DNA of 64,000 nucleotides, taken from Paenibacillus piri. GTDB taxonomy: Bacteria; Bacillota; Bacilli; Paenibacillales; NBRC-103111. Made by a program: the position numbers and the translations under genes. This document shows, in pieces, positions 61,013-64,000 of this stretch. The notes under the pieces are model-generated. The model did no database searches and was not told where the DNA came from. It saw only the letters and a list, made by a program, of their open reading frames with translations. The first letter of the stretch is position 1. The number at the start of each line of letters is the position of its first letter. Location of the stretch: positions 166,638 through 230,637 of the forward strand of contig NZ_SMRT01000013.1 in the NCBI RefSeq assembly GCF_004354045.1, given 5' to 3'.

Positions 61013-62251
61013 ATGATGAATAATGAATGCATTGCCATGGTATTGGCTGGCGGAGAAGGCCGCAGATTATCCCCGTTTACGAAAAAGCTGGCCAAGCCGG
61101 CTGTACCGTTTGGCGGTCAGTACCGCATTATCGATTTTCCATTGAGCAATTGCGCCAATTCCGGCATCCGTACGGTTGGCGTGCTGACTCAGTACGAATC
61201 TGAATCGCTTCACCGGCATATCGGCGGCGGGGAGCCGTGGGGGCTGCACGGAAATAGCCGCGACGACAACGGAATTTTTCTGCTGTCGCCCGAAGCAGCC
61301 GGCACAGGCCCTTACTCGGGAACAGCCGACGCCATTTATAAAAACATCGACTTTATCGATCGATATGCCCCTGAGCATGTGCTTATTTTGTCGGGCGATC
61401 ATATTTACAGCATGGATTACCGCTCTTTTCTGGAGACACATAAAAGCAATGACGCGGATGCGACGATCTCCGTGCTGGAGGTGCCATGGGCGGAGACCCA
61501 CCGTTTCGGTATTATGCAGACCGATGCGGACGGCTGTATTACGTCATTTGTCGAAAAGCCCGCCATGCCGGACAGCAACCTCGCTTCCATGGGTATTTAT
61601 ATGTTCCGATGGTCATACTTGCGGGAGCAGCTGATGGACGATGCCGGCAACCCCCGTTCCAGTCATGACTTCGGCACAGATTTGATTCCGCGGATGCTTC
61701 GTCTGAACGGTAAGCTGCATGCCTACCGGTTCAGCGGATATTGGCGCGACGTAGGCACTGTCAGCAGCTTGTGGGAAGCACATATGGACCTGCTGGACGG
61801 GCTCCCGCTTCCGAACGGGCTGCAGACGGCGGGTTGGCCGATGTACAGCCGTTCCCGCCGAACGGACGGGTTGCGCTCCTCGTTTCCGCAGCATCATATC
61901 AAGAAATGCCTGGTTCACCTCAGCTGCGACGTAAAGGGCGGCTTGTACCGCACCGTATTGTTTGCCGGCGTGCAGGTGAATCCGGGCAGCCGCATTCACG
62001 ACAGCGTGCTTATGCCGAATGTGACGGTTGGCCGCAATGCCCGTATCGCCCATGCGATCGTCGGAGAAGGCGCGGTAATCGAGGACGGGGCCGTTGTCGA
62101 AGGGCATGAAGACGAGATCGCCGTCGTTGCGCCGAATGCCCGTGTGACGAGCCGTCCGGCCAAGGCGAGCGCAGCGGAGCCGGACATGGGGTATACGCCG
62201 TTTGTTCCCGAACAGCAAAGTGCCGTGTTCCACGGCCATGGACAAGCTTGA
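61013..62251 (+). CDS. glgC: Glucose-1-phosphate adenylyltransferase-like (GlgC family)
   Basis: This 412-residue enzyme makes ADP-glucose for glycogen synthesis. The nucleotide loop AGGEGRRLSPFTKKLAKPA, the IIDFPLSNC segment, FVEKP and FSGYWRDVGTV are all family landmarks, and the C-terminus is a left-handed beta-helix. Length is normal, although the region after about residue 265 is rather variable. GGGAGG lies 10 bases before ATG 61013 (61016 possible). It stands alone without glgA, glgB, glgD or glgP, unlike the usual operon, so a second copy or a different nucleotide-sugar role is possible. Confidence 0.88.
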   Translation: MMNNECIAMVLAGGEGRRLSPFTKKLAKPAVPFGGQYRIIDFPLSNCANSGIRTVGVLTQYESESLHRHIGGGEPWGLHGNSRDDNGIFLLSPEAAGTGPYSGTADAIYKNIDFIDRYAPEHVLILSGDHIYSMDYRSFLETHKSNDADATISVLEVPWAETHRFGIMQTDADGCITSFVEKPAMPDSNLASMGIYMFRWSYLREQLMDDAGNPRSSHDFGTDLIPRMLRLNGKLHAYRFSGYWRDVGTVSSLWEAHMDLLDGLPLPNGLQTAGWPMYSRSRRTDGLRSSFPQHHIKKCLVHLSCDVKGGLYRTVLFAGVQVNPGSRIHDSVLMPNVTVGRNARIAHAIVGEGAVIEDGAVVEGHEDEIAVVAPNARVTSRPAKASAAEPDMGYTPFVPEQQSAVFHGHGQA

Positions 62252-62580
62252 TCGACCGGCTGCACCGCGTTCGCATAGTAAAGCTTCATCAAACCGGACG
62301 TGAGGCTCTCCCTCATCCGGCTTTCCGATGCTCGAGCCTTGCCGCCACGGTCCTTAAGGGCTGTCCTGACAAGGCTTTTTGGCGATTGGCCCGCTTTCCG
62401 ACAAAAGTTGCCGGCTGCTCTTTTCATTTTTTCATACAGTTCCCCAATGAGCTATGTTACAATGGCTTTATGTTTTTGGGGCCGCGTTTTGCGGCTGTCA
62501 TACCGCACATCTAAATATACAACGAGACGTTAATCGATCGTCGGGATTTTCGCCGCGTCATAAGGGGTAACATAGACATC
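62252..62580. other. Intergenic region between glgC and the EamA gene
   Basis: It contains a hairpin (CCGGACGTGAGG with CCTCATCCGG, 62294-62320) that may weakly terminate glgC. It also holds TACAAT near 62458 as a possible -10. No gene is supported. Confidence 0.35.
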
Positions 62581-63486
62581 GTGGGATACGCACTGCTATT
62601 TCTGACCATTTTATCATGGAGTTTCGTCGGAATTTTAGTCAAAACCGCTTCGCTTGCGGTGGATAGCATGACCATTACCTTTGCCCGGTTTTCGCTGGGC
62701 ATTGTTTTTTTGGGCATTTTGCTGTTATGGAGAGATAAGAAGCTGCGCGTCCATTTCAACAACAAATGGATTTGGATCGGCATGCTGGGCAAGAGCATCA
62801 ATTATTTTACGGAGAACATAGCATTGTCGATCGGTTATTCGTACGGCAACATATTGGTCGGACCGATTCAAACGATCATTTTATTGCTTGTGTCCGCCTT
62901 CTTCTTGAAGGAGCACGTTTCCAAACGGGGGTGGGCTGCCGCCGCCATCTGCATCGCAGGTGTACTCGTCATCAGCTGGAATGGCCTGCCGCTGGGCCAG
63001 ATGCTGTCGAGCAACGGTTTGACCACACTGCTGTATGTCATTTCCGCAATCGGCACGACCTTGCATATTTTAAGCCAAAAGGTGCTGATCCAATCCATGG
63101 ACTCGGAAAATATGAACTTTTCGATCTTTTTCTGGTGCTCGCTGCTGTTGGCGCTGCCGCTCCCATTTCAGGCTCATGCAACCGGGCCGTTCAATGTATG
63201 GTCGCTCGGGGCGCTGGTTTTACTCGGCCTTATCACCGGTCTCAGCTTTAACTGGTATGCGAAGGCGATGAAGCATGTCAGCTTCTCCGTGCTCGTTATT
63301 TTCGGGAACAGCGGCGTGCTGTTTACAATTGTTTGGTCGTATTTGTTTTTCCGCGATCCGATCACGGTTTATATTATTTGCGGCACCTTTATGTTTATCG
63401 GCGGACTGCTGCTGTTGAACTGGCCGTTGAAAAAAGCGAAGCTGCCGCAAAAAACGGCGAAGCAGGTCGATGCGGCAAAAGCTTGA
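62581..63486 (+). CDS. EamA/DMT-family transporter
   Basis: The 301-residue protein has ten hydrophobic helices in two EamA halves, beginning GYALLFLTILSWSFVGILVK and carrying ENIALSIGYSYGNILVGPIQ at the first-half end. DMT-family members export amino acids, metabolites or drugs. It starts with GTG at 62581; the nearest AAGGGG is 13 bases away, so the start is uncertain. It is monocistronic. The substrate is unknown. Confidence 0.85.
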   Translation: MGYALLFLTILSWSFVGILVKTASLAVDSMTITFARFSLGIVFLGILLLWRDKKLRVHFNNKWIWIGMLGKSINYFTENIALSIGYSYGNILVGPIQTIILLLVSAFFLKEHVSKRGWAAAAICIAGVLVISWNGLPLGQMLSSNGLTTLLYVISAIGTTLHILSQKVLIQSMDSENMNFSIFFWCSLLLALPLPFQAHATGPFNVWSLGALVLLGLITGLSFNWYAKAMKHVSFSVLVIFGNSGVLFTIVWSYLFFRDPITVYIICGTFMFIGGLLLLNWPLKKAKLPQKTAKQVDAAKA

Positions 63487-63730
63487 GAGGGGCGAAAGTG
63501 CTGGATAGAACGCTGTTTTGACGATTCCCGGGAGCTCGTTAAGCGCAGCCGATCATTCAAAAGTCCAGCGGTATGATGTCAAGTCCCTGATTCAATCGAA
63601 TTGGAAATTTTCTTGGCCGTAAAGTAGATCAGTCAGGAAAAATGGACGCATCAAATCAGACCCAGCCTAAAATCCGATTTTTTACCAGAATTTTACTGGG
63701 AATCCATGAAGGACTTTGACAAAGGAGGCG

Positions 63731-64000
63731 TTATCCCTTCGCGTTGTTCACCTTCCTCCGTGGCGTATAAAGTTGGTCGTTGCGTAGCAGCACATCGACC
63801 AGACGCACAAGTTTTCTTGCCGTTAAGACGAGGGCGCGTTTGTGTTGGTGCTTGGGAAGGCCAGACTGGTGTCTACGCCATGTGAGGCCTGCATACTTGG
63901 CCACAGCGGCTTGGTCATCGAAGCGTTCAATGTCGCCGATCTCTGAAAGAATACCGGCAGTATAGACCAAATCGATGCCTGGAATGGATCTCAGGCACTT
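63731..64000 (-). pseudogene. IS110-family transposase, 3' part with internal deletion (continues past the window)
   Basis: Reading on the minus strand from the window edge, the text CLRSIPGIDLVYTAGILSEI and RFDDQAAVAKYAGLTWRRHQSG is the C-terminal Transposase_20 domain of IS110 elements. Normally about 45 residues with the K-x-GN-x-x-LR stretch and the catalytic serine region follow; here the sequence jumps straight to KHQHKRALVLTARKLVRLV. An in-frame deletion therefore probably removed active-site residues. The N-terminal DEDD domain lies outside the window. The element is likely inactive or needs another copy. Confidence 0.8.

Overview
The window reads as chromosomal DNA of a spore-forming, Gram-positive, Paenibacillus-like bacterium; this is inferred from gene content, not from a database match. 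Supporting signs are strong AGGAGG-type ribosome sites with frequent GTG and TTG starts, moderately high GC, a Spo0E-type sporulation phosphatase, an Lpl-type sugar ABC importer without its own ATPase next to a Cache-AraC membrane regulator, intracellular pectin-type enzymes (GH105, a rhamnogalacturonan-lyase-like propeller), a 3D/LysM wall protein and many lipoproteins. I see no rRNA, tRNA, CRISPR array, prophage or plasmid functions.

Layout. 1-6 kb: amidase, Lrp-type regulator, rhamnogalacturonan-lyase-like propeller, a small basic protein and a Ser/Thr kinase. 6-11.5 kb: a nuclease-XPD helicase fusion, a 3-hydroxyacyl-CoA dehydrogenase, an 8-oxoguanine-deaminase-like amidohydrolase and a Spo0E-like protein. 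12-14.2 kb: GH105 hydrolase plus esterase, a small pectin-side-chain operon. 14.4-20.8 kb: small membrane and lipoproteins, a frameshifted Gfo/Idh dehydrogenase, UPF0303, DinB, an MFS exporter, a Fur box ahead of a nitroreductase remnant, and a Dabb protein. 20.9-28.6 kb: Cache-AraC regulator divergent from an operon of two Lpl-type permeases, a binding lipoprotein, an ACMSD-type amidohydrolase and a Rieske ferredoxin. 28.8-33 kb: a heterodimeric ABC exporter under a MarR regulator with a perfect palindromic operator. 33.3-39.6 kb: a decayed sensor fragment, a DUF975 membrane protein, and a hydroxy-acid module (GarR-like reductase, LarA-type nickel racemase, glycerate kinase, CdaR regulator). 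39.7-45 kb: LigB dioxygenase with DoxX, an XRE-cupin regulator, glutaminyl-tRNA synthetase and a LysM-3D wall protein. 45-54.4 kb: an envelope and stress block (secreted protein, two-component system, cardiolipin synthase, M48 protease, coiled-coil protein, SMP-30 lactonase, YrzF-like kinase, Dps). 54.7-64 kb: lipoprotein, PQQ-type sugar dehydrogenase, methyltransferase, chemotaxis receptor, GlgC, EamA transporter and a broken IS110 transposase running off the end.

The strongest unexplained signals are (i) the importer-amidohydrolase-Rieske operon, with a 53-bp tandem stem-loop repeat between its two permease genes and three 31-bp repeats upstream; (ii) two short elements with matching GGAGTCTG(T/C)CC inverted termini that look like a MITE family; (iii) the nickel racemase homologue, with all cofactor and catalytic residues, beside glycerate kinase; (iv) the DoxX-LigB pair behind a perfect palindrome; and (v) a helicase carrying a complete N-terminal PD-(D/E)XK nuclease motif set. 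Several genes show decay by frameshift or deletion: Gfo/Idh, nitroreductase, sensor kinase and IS110.
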